A stretch of 64,000 nt of DNA from Aquificaceae bacterium (GTDB lineage: Bacteria; Aquificota; Aquificia; Aquificales; Aquificaceae), in NCBI GenBank assembly GCA_027014155.1, contig JALWEG010000023.1, positions 50,383 through 114,382 on the forward strand, in the 5' to 3' direction. Positions 35,387-44,012 of this stretch are shown here, in pieces. Positions within the stretch are counted from its first letter, which is position 1, and each line of letters opens with the position of its first letter. Position numbers and translations under genes: made by a program. The notes under the pieces are model-generated. The model worked only from the letters and a program-made list of their open reading frames with translations, was not told the DNA's origin and ran no database searches.

Positions 35387-36490
35387 ATGAGTTTCAGTCC
35401 TACCAAGATAAAGGTTATAGGTGTCGGAGGCGGCGGCTGTAACGCAGTCAACAGAATGTATCTTGACGGCATAGATGCCGTTGAGGTTTACGCTGTCAAT
35501 ACGGACATACAACATTTAGAGTCTCTGGAAGTCCCCAACAAGATACAGATAGGAGAGAAGGTAACGAGAGGGCTCGGAGCAGGAGCGAAACCCGAAATGG
35601 GTGAGCAAGCGGCACTGGAGGATATAGACAAGATAAAGGAAGTGCTCGGAGATGCAGATATGGTGTTCATAGCCGCCGGCTTAGGTGGCGGAACGGGAAC
35701 GGGCGCGGCACCCGTCATAGCCAAGACCGCCAAAGAGATGGGCATACTAACGGTGGCGGTGGCCACGCTACCCTTCGGTTTTGAGGGTCCAAAGAGAATG
35801 AAGCTGGCCGAAGAGGGTCTTGAGAAGCTGAGAGAGAGCGCAGACACCTACATAGTGATACACAACGAGAGACTGAGGGAACTTCCCAACACAACGATAA
35901 GCTTTGCGGACGCCTTCAAAGAGGTGGACAGCGTTCTATCCAAAGCGGTAAGAAGCATAACCAACGTGGTGGTAACCCCTGCCGTTATAAACGTTGACTT
36001 CGCAGACGTAAGAACCACCATGGAGAACGGAGGACTGGCGCTGATAGGACTGGGCGAAGGGGAAGGCGACAATAAGGTAGATAGCGCGGTTGAGAGCGCG
36101 ATAAGAAGTCCCCTCCTTGAGGGCAACGATATCGCGGGTGCCAAAAGGGTTCTTATAACGGCTTGGGTAAGTCCCGGCCTGCCCTTCAGAGATATGGAAG
36201 AGGCTGTAAACAGAATCAGAGAAACGGCCCACGAGGAGGTTCATCTCATATTTGGAGCAGTTGACGAGCCTGACAAACAGGACTACCTGAAACTTGCCGT
36301 TATAGCCACCGACTTTGATGAGGCCTATAGCAAGAGGTTCAGCGAACCCAAGGAGCCTCCTACGGGCTTTAGGGTTATTCCCGGTTCCAAGACTCAAAAG
36401 AGGGTGGTGCCAGACGATATAATCCGGCCCATAGAACCCGAGGACAACAGTGACGTGCCGGCCTATATAAGACGTAAAAGAAAGCTGTAA
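35387..36490 (+). CDS. ftsZ: Cell division GTPase FtsZ
   Basis: The tubulin-like GTPase of the division ring, 367 residues. IKVIGVGGGGCNAVNRM opens the GTP-binding domain; the tubulin signature is GLGGGTGTGAAPVIAKTAKE near residues 103-122; the T7 synergy loop NVDFADVRT is present. The C-terminal linker is short and ends in the conserved peptide DVPAYIRRKRKL, which binds FtsA. A GGAGG lies 6-7 nt before the ATG. The next small gene begins immediately after the stop. Confidence 0.97.
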   Translation: MSFSPTKIKVIGVGGGGCNAVNRMYLDGIDAVEVYAVNTDIQHLESLEVPNKIQIGEKVTRGLGAGAKPEMGEQAALEDIDKIKEVLGDADMVFIAAGLGGGTGTGAAPVIAKTAKEMGILTVAVATLPFGFEGPKRMKLAEEGLEKLRESADTYIVIHNERLRELPNTTISFADAFKEVDSVLSKAVRSITNVVVTPAVINVDFADVRTTMENGGLALIGLGEGEGDNKVDSAVESAIRSPLLEGNDIAGAKRVLITAWVSPGLPFRDMEEAVNRIRETAHEEVHLIFGAVDEPDKQDYLKLAVIATDFDEAYSKRFSEPKEPPTGFRVIPGSKTQKRVVPDDIIRPIEPEDNSDVPAYIRRKRKL

Positions 36491-36760
36491 ATGATTAGGC
36501 AGCCCATAAACAGAAAGAAGGATAAGGTCTTCTCTTTCTTACTGGGTTTGGTCTATGGATACAGAACCGCCGACATGGAACTCAAGATTCTGGCTCTTGA
36601 GGACTTCAAGGAGGAAAATCACGAAGGGGAGCAGATTTTCTACCTAAACAGAAACGAGGGTATAGTCAGCAAGCAGAAAGCCATAGATAACCCCACCCAC
36701 GTAGTAGCTTTGAAAGAGGACACGGAAGCAAAGAAGGTGAAGCTATACATCTACAAGTGA
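36491..36760 (+). CDS. Small conserved-looking protein of unknown function
   Basis: An 89-residue soluble protein whose ATG directly follows the ftsZ stop, so it is probably translated by reinitiation from the same message. I do not recognise a family. It is basic at the start (INRKKDKVFSFLLGLVYG), then acidic and mixed (LEDFKEENHEGEQIFYLNRNEG), and ends with a strand-like KKVKLYIYK. No signal peptide, membrane helix or metal motif is seen. Its place at the end of the division cluster is the only hint of a role. Confidence 0.55.
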   Translation: MIRQPINRKKDKVFSFLLGLVYGYRTADMELKILALEDFKEENHEGEQIFYLNRNEGIVSKQKAIDNPTHVVALKEDTEAKKVKLYIYK

Positions 36761-36814
36761 ATCCGGTCGTAGCCGATGAACCTTTCCGTCTTTTAAGGAT
36801 TTAGGATAAAATTT

Positions 36815-37042
36815 GCGTCTAATCCTCTCCTTTTTAAAGGGGAAATACAGACGCACTCCGAAGGGGTTGAATTTTCCGGAGGAGCCTTGTAGATTAATTT
36901 GTGATAGCCAATAACCAAGGCTATCGGGTTCACCCACCTGACGGGTGGTAGGGGTGGATCGCCCCGAACTGAAGCCCGTGGAGAGGGAATATCTCTCTGT
37001 GAAGCGGGAAGCTCTTCACTCCGGGTGGAGAGAGGAGGTCAC
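36815..37042 (+). ncRNA. Structured RNA element B (second copy), upstream of thrS
   Basis: From about 36854 to 37042 this aligns without gaps to element A (26594-26782), about 74% identical over 190 positions. The stems are kept: CCCGT (36975-36979) with GCGGG (37004-37008), where a T-A pair of copy A has become C-G; CTCTTCAC with GTGGAGAG at 37012-37032; and the CCACC / GGTGG hairpin. It ends GAGAGAGGAGGTCAC, a typical right-end form in IS200/IS605 elements. Upstream, GCGTCT (36815-36820) can pair with AGACGC (36849-36854), and TAAAAT at 36807-36812 is a weak -10 candidate. ThrS starts 15 nt after the element, so it lies in the thrS leader. The rest of 36761-36814 holds nothing I can identify. 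Confidence 0.65.
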
Positions 37043-37057
37043 TTAAAATAATCTGCT

Positions 37058-38980
37058 ATGGCTCAAGAGAAGCTGAAGGTTTACATAAATGGCAGAGAGT
37101 ACGAGGTAGAACGGGGAACACCCTTAGGTGAGATATTCAAGATTGCCAAGGTAAAAAAGGCGCTGGGCGGCAAGCTAAACGGCAAAATCCTTGACCTGCA
37201 GAGTCCAGTAAGGGAATCCGGGGAGATAGTCCCCATAACCAGAAGGGACCCGGAAAGCTTGGAGATACTCAGGCACTCTCTTGCCCACATAATGGCTCAG
37301 GCTCTAAAGGAGATTTACGGAGAAAAGAAGGTTCACTTGGGCGTGGGACCTACAACGGAGGAGGGCTTTTACTACGACGTGGAAGTGGAGGACCACAGGA
37401 TTACCGAAGAGGAGCTACCCCAGATAGAGAAGAAGATGCGGGAGATAATAAAGAGGGACTACCCTATCCTGAGACAGGAGCTATCGCGCCAGGAGGCCGT
37501 AAGGCTCTTTGAGGAACTCAAAGAGAAGTATAAGATAGACCTCATAGACCGGATACCGCCGGAGGAGCCCATCTCCGTCTATAAGCAGGGGGATTTTGTG
37601 GACCTGTGCAGGGGACCCCATCTGCCCTCTACCGGTAGAGCCGGAGCCTTTAAGCTGACTTCGGTGGCGGGTGCCTACTGGATGGGAGACAGCTCAAAGC
37701 CCCAGCTTCAGAGAATTTACGGCATGGCCTTCTGGGAGGACAGAGAGCTTCAAGAGAGGCTTAAGTTCTACGAGGAGGTAAAAAAGAGAGACCACAGGAG
37801 GCTGGGCAGAGAGCTGGACTTCTTTACCATAGACGAGGACGTGGGTGCAGGACTTATACTCTGGCTTCCCAAGGGTGCTACCTACAGAAAGATTCTTGAG
37901 GATTATCTTAGACAGGAGCATCAAAGGCGCGGTTATCAGTTCGTATACACTCCCCACGTGGGCAAGTCCAAGCTTTGGGAAACCTCCGGCCACTTAGAGT
38001 TTTATAGGGAAAACATGTACCCACCCATGGAGATGGACAACGAGACTTACTACGTCAAACCGATGAACTGCCCCTTCCACATAGCCGTTTACAAGAGCAA
38101 GGTCAGGAGCTACAGAGACCTGCCCATGAGGCTTTTTGAGCTGGGAACCGTGTACAGATACGAGCTGTCCGGAGTTCTGCACGGACTCCTCAGAGTCAGG
38201 GGTTTTACCCAAGACGACGCCCACATAATTTGCACGGAAGAGCAGGTGGGACAAGAGATAAAGGGGGCACTCTCCTTTGCGATGGAGGTTCTAAGGGACT
38301 TCGGCTTTGAGGAGTTTAAGGTGTTCGTATCTACACGGCCGGAAAAGTCCGTAGGCAGCGATAGGCAATGGGAGATAACCACCAACGCCCTCATGGACTC
38401 GGTTAGGGAGCTGGGACTTGAGTACGAGATAGACGAAGGTGGCGGAGCCTTTTACGGACCCAAGATAGACATGAAGGTAAGAGACGCCTTGGGCAGATAC
38501 TGGCAGCTCTCCACAATCCAGTTTGATTTCAACCTACCCGAGAGATTCAACATGACCTACGTGGGAGAGGACAATCAAAGACATAGGCCTTACATGGTTC
38601 ACAGGGCGATGCTGGGTTCCATAGAGAGGTTCACGGGCATACTGCTGGAACACCATGCCGGGCTGTTGCCCCTGTGGCTCTCTCCGGTTCAAGTGGTGAT
38701 AATACCCATAGCCGACAGGCACGTAGACTTCGGAAGTAAGGTAAGGGATACGCTAAGCTTAGCAGGCATAAGGGTTGAGCTGGACGCCAGAGAGGAGAGA
38801 ATGAACGCAAAGATAAGAGACGCGGAGCTTAAGAAGATACCCTATCTTCTCATCGTGGGAGACAGGGAGGTGGAATCGGCCTCGGTATCTGTTAGGGGAA
38901 AGAGGGAAGGAAACATGGGCAGCATGAAGATAGGAGAGCTTCTGGATTTCCTAAAGGGAAAGATAGAGGCAAAGGAGTGA
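37058..38980 (+). CDS. thrS: Threonyl-tRNA synthetase
   Basis: Charges tRNA-Thr. The 640 residues cover an N-terminal TGS domain (LKVYINGREYEVERGTPLGEIFKIAK), the editing domain (LRHSLAHIMAQALKEIYGEKKVHLGVGP with its HxxxH, and the later CRGPHLPSTGR), the class II catalytic core (motif 2 MRLFELGTVYRYELSGVLHGLLRVRGFTQDDAHI, zinc ligands in KPMNCPFHI and downstream), motif 3 HRAMLGSIERFTGILLEH and the C-terminal anticodon domain (VQVVIIPIADRHVDFG). Structured RNA element B fills its leader, which raises the question whether it affects thrS expression; no T-box features are seen. Confidence 0.97.
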   Translation: MAQEKLKVYINGREYEVERGTPLGEIFKIAKVKKALGGKLNGKILDLQSPVRESGEIVPITRRDPESLEILRHSLAHIMAQALKEIYGEKKVHLGVGPTTEEGFYYDVEVEDHRITEEELPQIEKKMREIIKRDYPILRQELSRQEAVRLFEELKEKYKIDLIDRIPPEEPISVYKQGDFVDLCRGPHLPSTGRAGAFKLTSVAGAYWMGDSSKPQLQRIYGMAFWEDRELQERLKFYEEVKKRDHRRLGRELDFFTIDEDVGAGLILWLPKGATYRKILEDYLRQEHQRRGYQFVYTPHVGKSKLWETSGHLEFYRENMYPPMEMDNETYYVKPMNCPFHIAVYKSKVRSYRDLPMRLFELGTVYRYELSGVLHGLLRVRGFTQDDAHIICTEEQVGQEIKGALSFAMEVLRDFGFEEFKVFVSTRPEKSVGSDRQWEITTNALMDSVRELGLEYEIDEGGGAFYGPKIDMKVRDALGRYWQLSTIQFDFNLPERFNMTYVGEDNQRHRPYMVHRAMLGSIERFTGILLEHHAGLLPLWLSPVQVVIIPIADRHVDFGSKVRDTLSLAGIRVELDAREERMNAKIRDAELKKIPYLLIVGDREVESASVSVRGKREGNMGSMKIGELLDFLKGKIEAKE

Positions 38981-38981
38981 T

Positions 38982-39611
38982 ATGTCCTGTGAACACTCTA
39001 CCTTCGCTAAGCTCTTTATACTTCCGCTCTGTCCAGCTGCCAAGCTCGGTTTTAGAAAAATCTTCAGAGTCAGCGTAGAGGGCTTAGAGAACGTTCCAAA
39101 AGGCTCCTTCATAGTTGCCTCCAACCATAGAAGCTACCTTGACCCACCGGTGCTGAACTCCGTGTTTCCGGAGCCCCTCCACTTCTTAGCCAAAGAGGAG
39201 CTATTTAAGAACCCGATTCTCTCTTTCTTCCTAAGACATGCGAGAGCCATACCCCTCAGAAGGGGTGCCGGAGACATAGCGGTGCTGGAGATGGCGGTGG
39301 GGTTGCTACGCAGGGGCTGCTCCGTGTGTATATTCCCGGAAGGCACGAGGGCGGCACCCGGGGAGTTCTTAAAGCCGAAGCTGGGCGTGGGACTTTTGGC
39401 CGTGAAGAGCGGTGCACAAATCCTGCCCGTCTATGTGGAAGGAACAGACAGGGTATTACCCAGAGGCAGCAAGCTCCCATCGCTGGGTAGCCCCATAAGG
39501 GTCGTGATAGGCAAGCCCAAACGCTACAGAGAGCCTCGGGAAGGCGCTAAGGTTTACAGGAAGGTGGCCTTAGAGATTATGGAGTCCATAAAGGAACTGG
39601 CTAAGAGATAA
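38982..39611 (+). CDS. plsC: 1-acyl-sn-glycerol-3-phosphate acyltransferase
   Basis: Makes phosphatidic acid by acylating lysophosphatidic acid at the membrane. The 209-residue protein has the catalytic HxxxxD motif in VASNHRSYLDPPVLN, then LAKEELFKNPILSFFLRHARAIPLRRG, the substrate motif CIFPEGTRAAPGEF, and VLPVYVEG-type ILPVYVEGTDRVLPRG. The ATG follows the thrS stop by 1 nt. Its end overlaps recN (opposite strand) by 11 nt. Other acyltransferases share these motifs, so specificity is inferred. Confidence 0.88.
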   Translation: MSCEHSTFAKLFILPLCPAAKLGFRKIFRVSVEGLENVPKGSFIVASNHRSYLDPPVLNSVFPEPLHFLAKEELFKNPILSFFLRHARAIPLRRGAGDIAVLEMAVGLLRRGCSVCIFPEGTRAAPGEFLKPKLGVGLLAVKSGAQILPVYVEGTDRVLPRGSKLPSLGSPIRVVIGKPKRYREPREGAKVYRKVALEIMESIKELAKR

Positions 39612-41169
39612 CCATATCTATGAGCTCCTTAGCTCCCTCTAAGGTACTCCGGGTTCTGGCTCCCATGAGCCTTGCCACCTCTTTGACCTTCTCCTCCTGA
39701 GACAGCTCTCTGACCCGCACGAGGGGCATGTCCCCTATGTACTCTTTCTCGGTCATAAAGTTCCTGTGGGCGGCGGCACACACGGAAGAGGAATGGGTTA
39801 TCACTATGACCTGCATGCTTTCGGCCACCTTCCTCAGGAGCTTTGCCATCTTCAGTGAGGCCTCTCCGCTTATGCCTATGTCTATCTCGTCAAAGATGTA
39901 CGCACCCGACGTAGGTTGGAGCAGTGTAAGCGCAAGAAAGAGCCTTGAAAGCTCTCCGCCTGAAGCCACCTCCTCAAGGGGTTTTAGCCCTTTACCGTAA
40001 GAGGAAAAGAGAAACTCTATCCTGTCCAAGCCGTATCTGGAAGGCTCACCTTCACGAAACTCCACTTTAATCTTGGCCTTCTCAAGGTTCAACTCCTTAA
40101 GAATTTCGCGTATCTGAACCTCCAGCCGGCCTGCGGCTCTCTTCCTACCCTCTGATAGGCGCCGTGCCGCCTCGTAAAACTCTCGCTTAGCCTCCTCCAC
40201 ACTCTCCCTCAATCTATCTATCCGCTCTTCGTAGGTATCCAAACTCTTCAGTCTCTTTTTGAGCTGTGCTACATACTCCAAAATCTCCGAAAAGCTCTTT
40301 TTGTATTTGTCCTCCAACCTTTGCACCTTATACAGTTTCTCGTTTATCTCGTCTATTTCAGATGCAGACAGCTCATACCTTGTAGGCTCTACTTGGGATT
40401 GAACCTCCTCAAGAAGCTCTTTCACCTGTATTAGCTTACCCAAAGGTTCCCTTAGCGAGCTGTCAAGCTCCGATGCCTTTAAAAGCTCCTTCACCGCCTT
40501 GCCTACAAGAGATAGAGCCGAATCGTCCCTCCAGAAGATAAGCTCCGCAGCCTTAGATACCGCCTTGGCCAATCTTTCCTTGTGCTTGAAAAGTTCGGCC
40601 TTTTTTCTAAGCTCCTCTACTTCCTCCGCAGATACTCCTACCTCTTCTACTTCTTTAACCTGGAACTCCAAGTAATCCTTCTGATTCCTTAACCTTTCCA
40701 GCTCCTCAAGACCACGTTTCAACTCTTTACTTCTTCGGCTATACAGCTCGTAAAGGGAACCCACCTCTTCAAGGGAAGCCGTCAGAGAGCCAAAGGTATC
40801 TATCACCTCCCTCTGGTAGTCTTCCCTCAAGAGCTTGGTAGCGTCGTTCTGACCCTGGAGTATAACGCTCTTAGAAAGTATCTCCTGCACCACCGCCTTC
40901 GTAGTTCCTCTGCCGTTTAAGAAGTATCTGCTTCTGCCGCCCCTGATTTCCCTCCTGAGAACGACCTCCCGCTCTTCTATCTGAAGCTCAATCTCAACGG
41001 AAGTCCCTTCCGGATAATCTCCCTGCCTTCCGGCCACGAAGGCCACGGTGGACAAGGTCATGGACTTACCCGTTCCAGTTTCACCAGATATGACGTTCAA
41101 ACCAGGACAGAAATCTAAGGAAACGTCCTTTATGAGCAAAAAGTCCTCTATATAAAGTCTCTTAATCAT
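39601..41169 (-). CDS. recN: DNA repair protein RecN
   Basis: An SMC-like ATPase for double-strand break repair. The 522-residue protein starts LYIEDFLLIKDVSLDFCPGLNVISGETGTGKS (Walker A), has two long coiled-coil arms (residues about 130-370), and the signature and Walker B at the end (VASGGELSRLFLALTLL and IFDEIDIGISGEASLKMAKLL), followed by QVIVITHSSSVCAAAH. It starts 4 nt inside the end of hpt and so is cotranscribed with rimI and hpt. Confidence 0.94.
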   Translation of the reverse strand: MIKRLYIEDFLLIKDVSLDFCPGLNVISGETGTGKSMTLSTVAFVAGRQGDYPEGTSVEIELQIEEREVVLRREIRGGRSRYFLNGRGTTKAVVQEILSKSVILQGQNDATKLLREDYQREVIDTFGSLTASLEEVGSLYELYSRRSKELKRGLEELERLRNQKDYLEFQVKEVEEVGVSAEEVEELRKKAELFKHKERLAKAVSKAAELIFWRDDSALSLVGKAVKELLKASELDSSLREPLGKLIQVKELLEEVQSQVEPTRYELSASEIDEINEKLYKVQRLEDKYKKSFSEILEYVAQLKKRLKSLDTYEERIDRLRESVEEAKREFYEAARRLSEGRKRAAGRLEVQIREILKELNLEKAKIKVEFREGEPSRYGLDRIEFLFSSYGKGLKPLEEVASGGELSRLFLALTLLQPTSGAYIFDEIDIGISGEASLKMAKLLRKVAESMQVIVITHSSSVCAAAHRNFMTEKEYIGDMPLVRVRELSQEEKVKEVARLMGARTRSTLEGAKELIDMVIS

Positions 41170-41711
41170 GAGGAAGCCACGGCGTATATACCCCTTAGGT
41201 TCCTGCCCAGCTCTGCCCAGTCAAGTCCGTAGCCCACTAAGAACATGTCCGGCACCTGAAAACCCACGTAGTCGGCCTCTATATCTACCTTCCTGTTCTC
41301 CCTCTTGTCAAGAAGCACACAGGTCTTCAGGGTTCTGGGACTTTTCAAGCTCAGAAACTCCTTTATCTCCTTCAAAGTGAGTCCAGTGTCAAGTATGTCG
41401 TCAACCAGAAGGACGTCCCTACCCTCTATCTCGCAATCAAGGTCTTTAACAATCTTTATACTGCCGGAGCTTTCCATGGAGCTTCCGTAGCTGGAGACCC
41501 AGAGGAAGTCCACGTGAACGTGGAAATCAAAATGTCTGACCAAATCGGCGGTAAATACGAAAGCACCCTTTAAGAGACCTACCACCACGGGCGGCTCCTT
41601 GAGGGAGAAATCGTCGGCTATCTCCCGGGCAAGCTCCTTTACCCGCCTTTTTATGTCCTCTTCCTTAATCAGCAAGGAGAGCTTCCGTCCCTTTATTTCC
41701 ATGACCACCAT
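41166..41711 (-). CDS. hpt: Hypoxanthine/guanine phosphoribosyltransferase
   Basis: Salvages hypoxanthine or guanine to nucleotides. The 181-residue protein has the PRPP motif VLLVDDILDTGLTLKEI, the loop VVVGLLKGAFVFTADLVRHF, the flexible-loop DFLWVSSYGSSMESSGSIKIVKD, and the purine-binding DYVGFQVPDMFLVGYGLDWAE. The gene begins 47 nt inside rimI; the start could be 41711 or the ATG at 41702 (MEIKGRKLSLL), which better fits family length. It is followed by recN with a 4-nt overlap. Confidence 0.93.
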   Translation of the reverse strand: MVVMEIKGRKLSLLIKEEDIKRRVKELAREIADDFSLKEPPVVVGLLKGAFVFTADLVRHFDFHVHVDFLWVSSYGSSMESSGSIKIVKDLDCEIEGRDVLLVDDILDTGLTLKEIKEFLSLKSPRTLKTCVLLDKRENRKVDIEADYVGFQVPDMFLVGYGLDWAELGRNLRGIYAVASS

Positions 41712-42174
41712 CTATTTTATCAACGCTCAAGCTCATTAAAAGAGCGCTTTCTCCATCGGAGTAAAACCTTTCCCTTTCGCACACCACTTCAAAGCCCAGC
41801 CTCTTGTAGAGCCTTATGGCTCTTATGTTGCTCTTTCTCACGTCTAAAACCACTTTCCCGGCCTCACCTCTTAGAAGCTTGATGCTTTCCATCAACAACC
41901 TCTTACCTATGCCTTTACCTCTCAAGTCCGTCCTGACGGCAAAGGTCATGACGGTAGCCTCTTCCTTTATCACCCAATAAATCACGTAGGCCACAACCTT
42001 GCCGTTTCGTTCCATAACGAACCTGCGCGAGTAAGGGAGCCTAAATTCCCTCTTGAAGGCGTCCATGCTCCACGCGTCCGTGGTGAAGGAGCTTGCGTTT
42101 ATTTTATAAACCTCCTCCAGGTCCTCCTCCCTCATCTGCCTCAGAAGCAACCCTTCCATAGAATTCGGCCTCAT
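41665..42174 (-). CDS. rimI: GNAT N-acetyltransferase, probably ribosomal-protein S18 alanine acetyltransferase
   Basis: A 169-residue acetyl-CoA-dependent N-acetyltransferase. The N-terminal LLLRQMREEDLEEVYKINASSF and the acetyl-CoA loop VRTDLRGKGIGKRLLMESI, then VVLDVRKSNIRAIRLYKRLGFEVVCERERFY, fit the RimI signature (LEVR-SN--A--LY---GF). It starts in a 4-nt overlap with dxr and its own end contains the hpt start. The overlong tail (after the core at about residue 150) reads through the hpt start region. Confidence 0.83.
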   Translation of the reverse strand: MRPNSMEGLLLRQMREEDLEEVYKINASSFTTDAWSMDAFKREFRLPYSRRFVMERNGKVVAYVIYWVIKEEATVMTFAVRTDLRGKGIGKRLLMESIKLLRGEAGKVVLDVRKSNIRAIRLYKRLGFEVVCERERFYSDGESALLMSLSVDKIDGGHGNKGTEALLAD

Positions 42175-43313
42175 CTATTTGAGCTACGCAAGGACGCCAA
42201 CTCTCTTACCTTCTTCCTTGCCCACTCTATACTCTCCAATATTTCCTCTACACTTCGGGGATCCCTTATGTTCACGCTTCCCAAAACCTCCTCTATTATG
42301 TCGGTAATGTCCAGAAATCCTATTCTGCCCTCAAGGAAGAGGGCCACCGCCTCCTCGTCCGCACCTACCAGCACGGCGGGATACACACCTCCCATCTCCC
42401 CCGCCCACCTGGCCAAGTACAGACTCCTGAACCTTTCGGTGTCCACCTCCTCAAACTCAAGGGGAGAAAACTCGGTAATCCTCGGTTTGGCAAAGGGATA
42501 ACTCCTTCTACCGGGGTGAAATAGAGCGTGAAGCACAGGAACCCTCATATCCGTAGGAGACAGATGCATTATAAAGCTTCCGTCTAAAAGCTCTATCGCG
42601 CCGTGAACGTAGCTCTGGGGGTGCACCACCACCTTTATGGCGTCCAAAGGAAGTCCGAACAGGTGCTTTGCCTCCAGAATCTCAAAGCCCTTGTTCATCA
42701 AGGTGGCGGAATCCACGGTTATCTTTTTGCCCATTGACCAACGGGGGTGTTTCAGCGCCTCCTCAACGGTGGCGTTGCGCATCTCCTCAAGGCTCTTATT
42801 TCTGAAGGGACCGCCAGAGGCGGTAAGGTAAACACCCTTTAAATACTCCCTTTTAACGAAACCCAGCAATTGAAAAAGGGCGTTGTGTTCGCTGTCAACG
42901 GGTATTATCCTCTCTCTGTTCTCCTCCACAAGGCTCTCAAGGCATATTATTGATTCCTTGTTGGAAGCCAAGAGGGTCTTACCCATTTTCAGAGTCATAA
43001 AGGCGGGCTTTATGCCGTGAACTCCAGAGGCGGCGTTCATAACCCTGTCGGCAAGCTCAATAGCTGCCTTCAAACCTTCATCTCCCGGCAGGTATTGGGT
43101 TCCATTGGGGAGGCTTCTGAGCCACTCTTTGGTAGGCTCTTGGTAAGAGACCACCACTCGGGGGCGGAACTCCAACGCCTGCTTCAAAAGCGTATCTGAA
43201 GCTCTGCGAGCGAGCAGTGCGCAAACCTCCAGCTCTTGGGGAAACTCTTTTACAACGTCAAGGGTCTGCCTACCGACGGAGCCGGTAGAACCTAAAACGG
43301 CAACCTTTTCCAT
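42171..43313 (-). CDS. dxr: 1-deoxy-D-xylulose 5-phosphate reductoisomerase
   Basis: Second step of the MEP isoprenoid pathway, forming MEP from DXP with NADPH. The 380-residue protein starts VAVLGSTGSVGRQTLDVV (NADPH motif), then LLASNKESIICLESLV, IIPVDSEHNALFQLL (metal and substrate ligands), LTASGGPFRNKSLEEM (flexible loop serine), HPRWSMGKKITVDSATLMNKGFEILEA (metal glutamate) and VHPQSYVHGAIELLDGSF. Start at the ATG at 43313. It heads the dxr-rimI-hpt-recN unit. Confidence 0.96.
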   Translation of the reverse strand: MEKVAVLGSTGSVGRQTLDVVKEFPQELEVCALLARRASDTLLKQALEFRPRVVVSYQEPTKEWLRSLPNGTQYLPGDEGLKAAIELADRVMNAASGVHGIKPAFMTLKMGKTLLASNKESIICLESLVEENRERIIPVDSEHNALFQLLGFVKREYLKGVYLTASGGPFRNKSLEEMRNATVEEALKHPRWSMGKKITVDSATLMNKGFEILEAKHLFGLPLDAIKVVVHPQSYVHGAIELLDGSFIMHLSPTDMRVPVLHALFHPGRRSYPFAKPRITEFSPLEFEEVDTERFRSLYLARWAGEMGGVYPAVLVGADEEAVALFLEGRIGFLDITDIIEEVLGSVNIRDPRSVEEILESIEWARKKVRELASLRSSNR

Positions 43314-43386
43314 GGTGGGAATATTTTAGGAGAAAAAAGGAGGGAAAAAAGAAAAAAGCAGGGAGGGGAAGCCTGTCTGATTGTCT

Positions 43387-43797
43387 TTACTTCGCAGGCT
43401 CCAGCTTTACCTTTAGGGGATTGGGTTTAAAACACTTGGTAGCCCCGGTGGCCACGTCTACGCCGGCACCTATAATTCCGCCTACTATAACGTTCCCGGC
43501 CATTCCCGCAGCTCCGGCACCGCACACGGCGGAGACCACCGTAGTTTCAATAGGTTTATAACCCTCTTTCTCTATCTTCACCTTAACGTTGTATTTCCTG
43601 GGCAGTTTAACGCTACAGGGTGTAGTACAAAAGCGCGCTCCGCCCTCACCTTCCACCTCAAGGGTAACCTTAGCACCGGAAGGCTCCGTTTCTATCACAA
43701 GGGCCTCCTTCGTTCCCCTCGTGACCGTCGCACAGCTTGCCAAAAAAGCTACCGCCGAAAGGCTCAACGCGACCTTTCCCAACTTAAACTTCCCCAT
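43387..43797 (-). CDS. PEGA-domain lipoprotein
   Basis: A 136-residue lipoprotein. The signal peptide MGKFKLGKVALSLSAVAFLASC ends with the lipobox LASC. A PEGA-like beta domain follows (ALVIETEPSGAKVTLEVEGEGGARFCTTPCSVKLPRKYNVKVKIEKEGYKPIETTV), with two cysteines that could pair. A glycine-rich hydrophobic stretch (VCGAGAAGMAGNVIVGGIIGAGVDVATG) then KCFKPNPLKVKLEPA close it; this glycine-zipper-like end may insert in the outer membrane. A longer frame reaching 43893 is open only because it reads through the structured leader RNA; the ATG at 43797, preceded by GGATTAGG, is the real start. Function unknown. Confidence 0.78.
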   Translation of the reverse strand: MGKFKLGKVALSLSAVAFLASCATVTRGTKEALVIETEPSGAKVTLEVEGEGGARFCTTPCSVKLPRKYNVKVKIEKEGYKPIETTVVSAVCGAGAAGMAGNVIVGGIIGAGVDVATGATKCFKPNPLKVKLEPAK

Positions 43798-43837
43798 ACC
43801 TAATCCTGTGCCCGAAGCGCAGTTTTCACACCTCAGG

Positions 43838-43903
43838 GCTGGGGTATTTCTATCCCGCCTTATAAGTATGCCCATCTCCCCAGCTGGCGGCATTTGGGCA
43901 CTT
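43838..43903 (-). ncRNA. Structured leader RNA, copy 2 (cis-regulatory candidate)
   Basis: Read on the minus strand. Stem 1: GTGCCC (43901-43896) with GGGCAT (43873-43868). Stem 2: GCTGGGG (43884-43878) with CCCCAGC (43844-43838). The stems interleave, giving an H-type pseudoknot. The long loop carries AAGGCGGGATAGAAATACC (43861-43843), identical to copy 1 at 53113-53131, and GCCGCC (43891-43886), which can also pair with GGCGG. Relative to copy 1, one pair in stem 1 and two in stem 2 changed on both sides, keeping the pairing. It ends 40 nt before the lipoprotein ATG. Confidence 0.7.
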
Positions 43904-44012
43904 TGCCGTCCTACTACGACGGGTGCATCTTTGATTGAAAATTTAAAGGAACGGTCAAGGGGAAAAGGGGGGAATTTTTCAAAATAGCGAGAAAATAGCG
44001 AGAAAATGGGCC

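Noticed and set aside
36815..37042. T-box leader of thrS
   Set aside because: No T-box bulge sequence, no antiterminator/terminator pair, and a close copy lies at a non-synthetase gene.
43798..43893. Upstream extension of the PEGA lipoprotein
   Set aside because: The 32 extra codons lie in the pseudoknot leader RNA and would bury the lipoprotein signal peptide inside the protein.
43980..44010. GCGAGAAAATA tandem repeat
   Set aside because: Two short imperfect units only; too little to call a repeat array.
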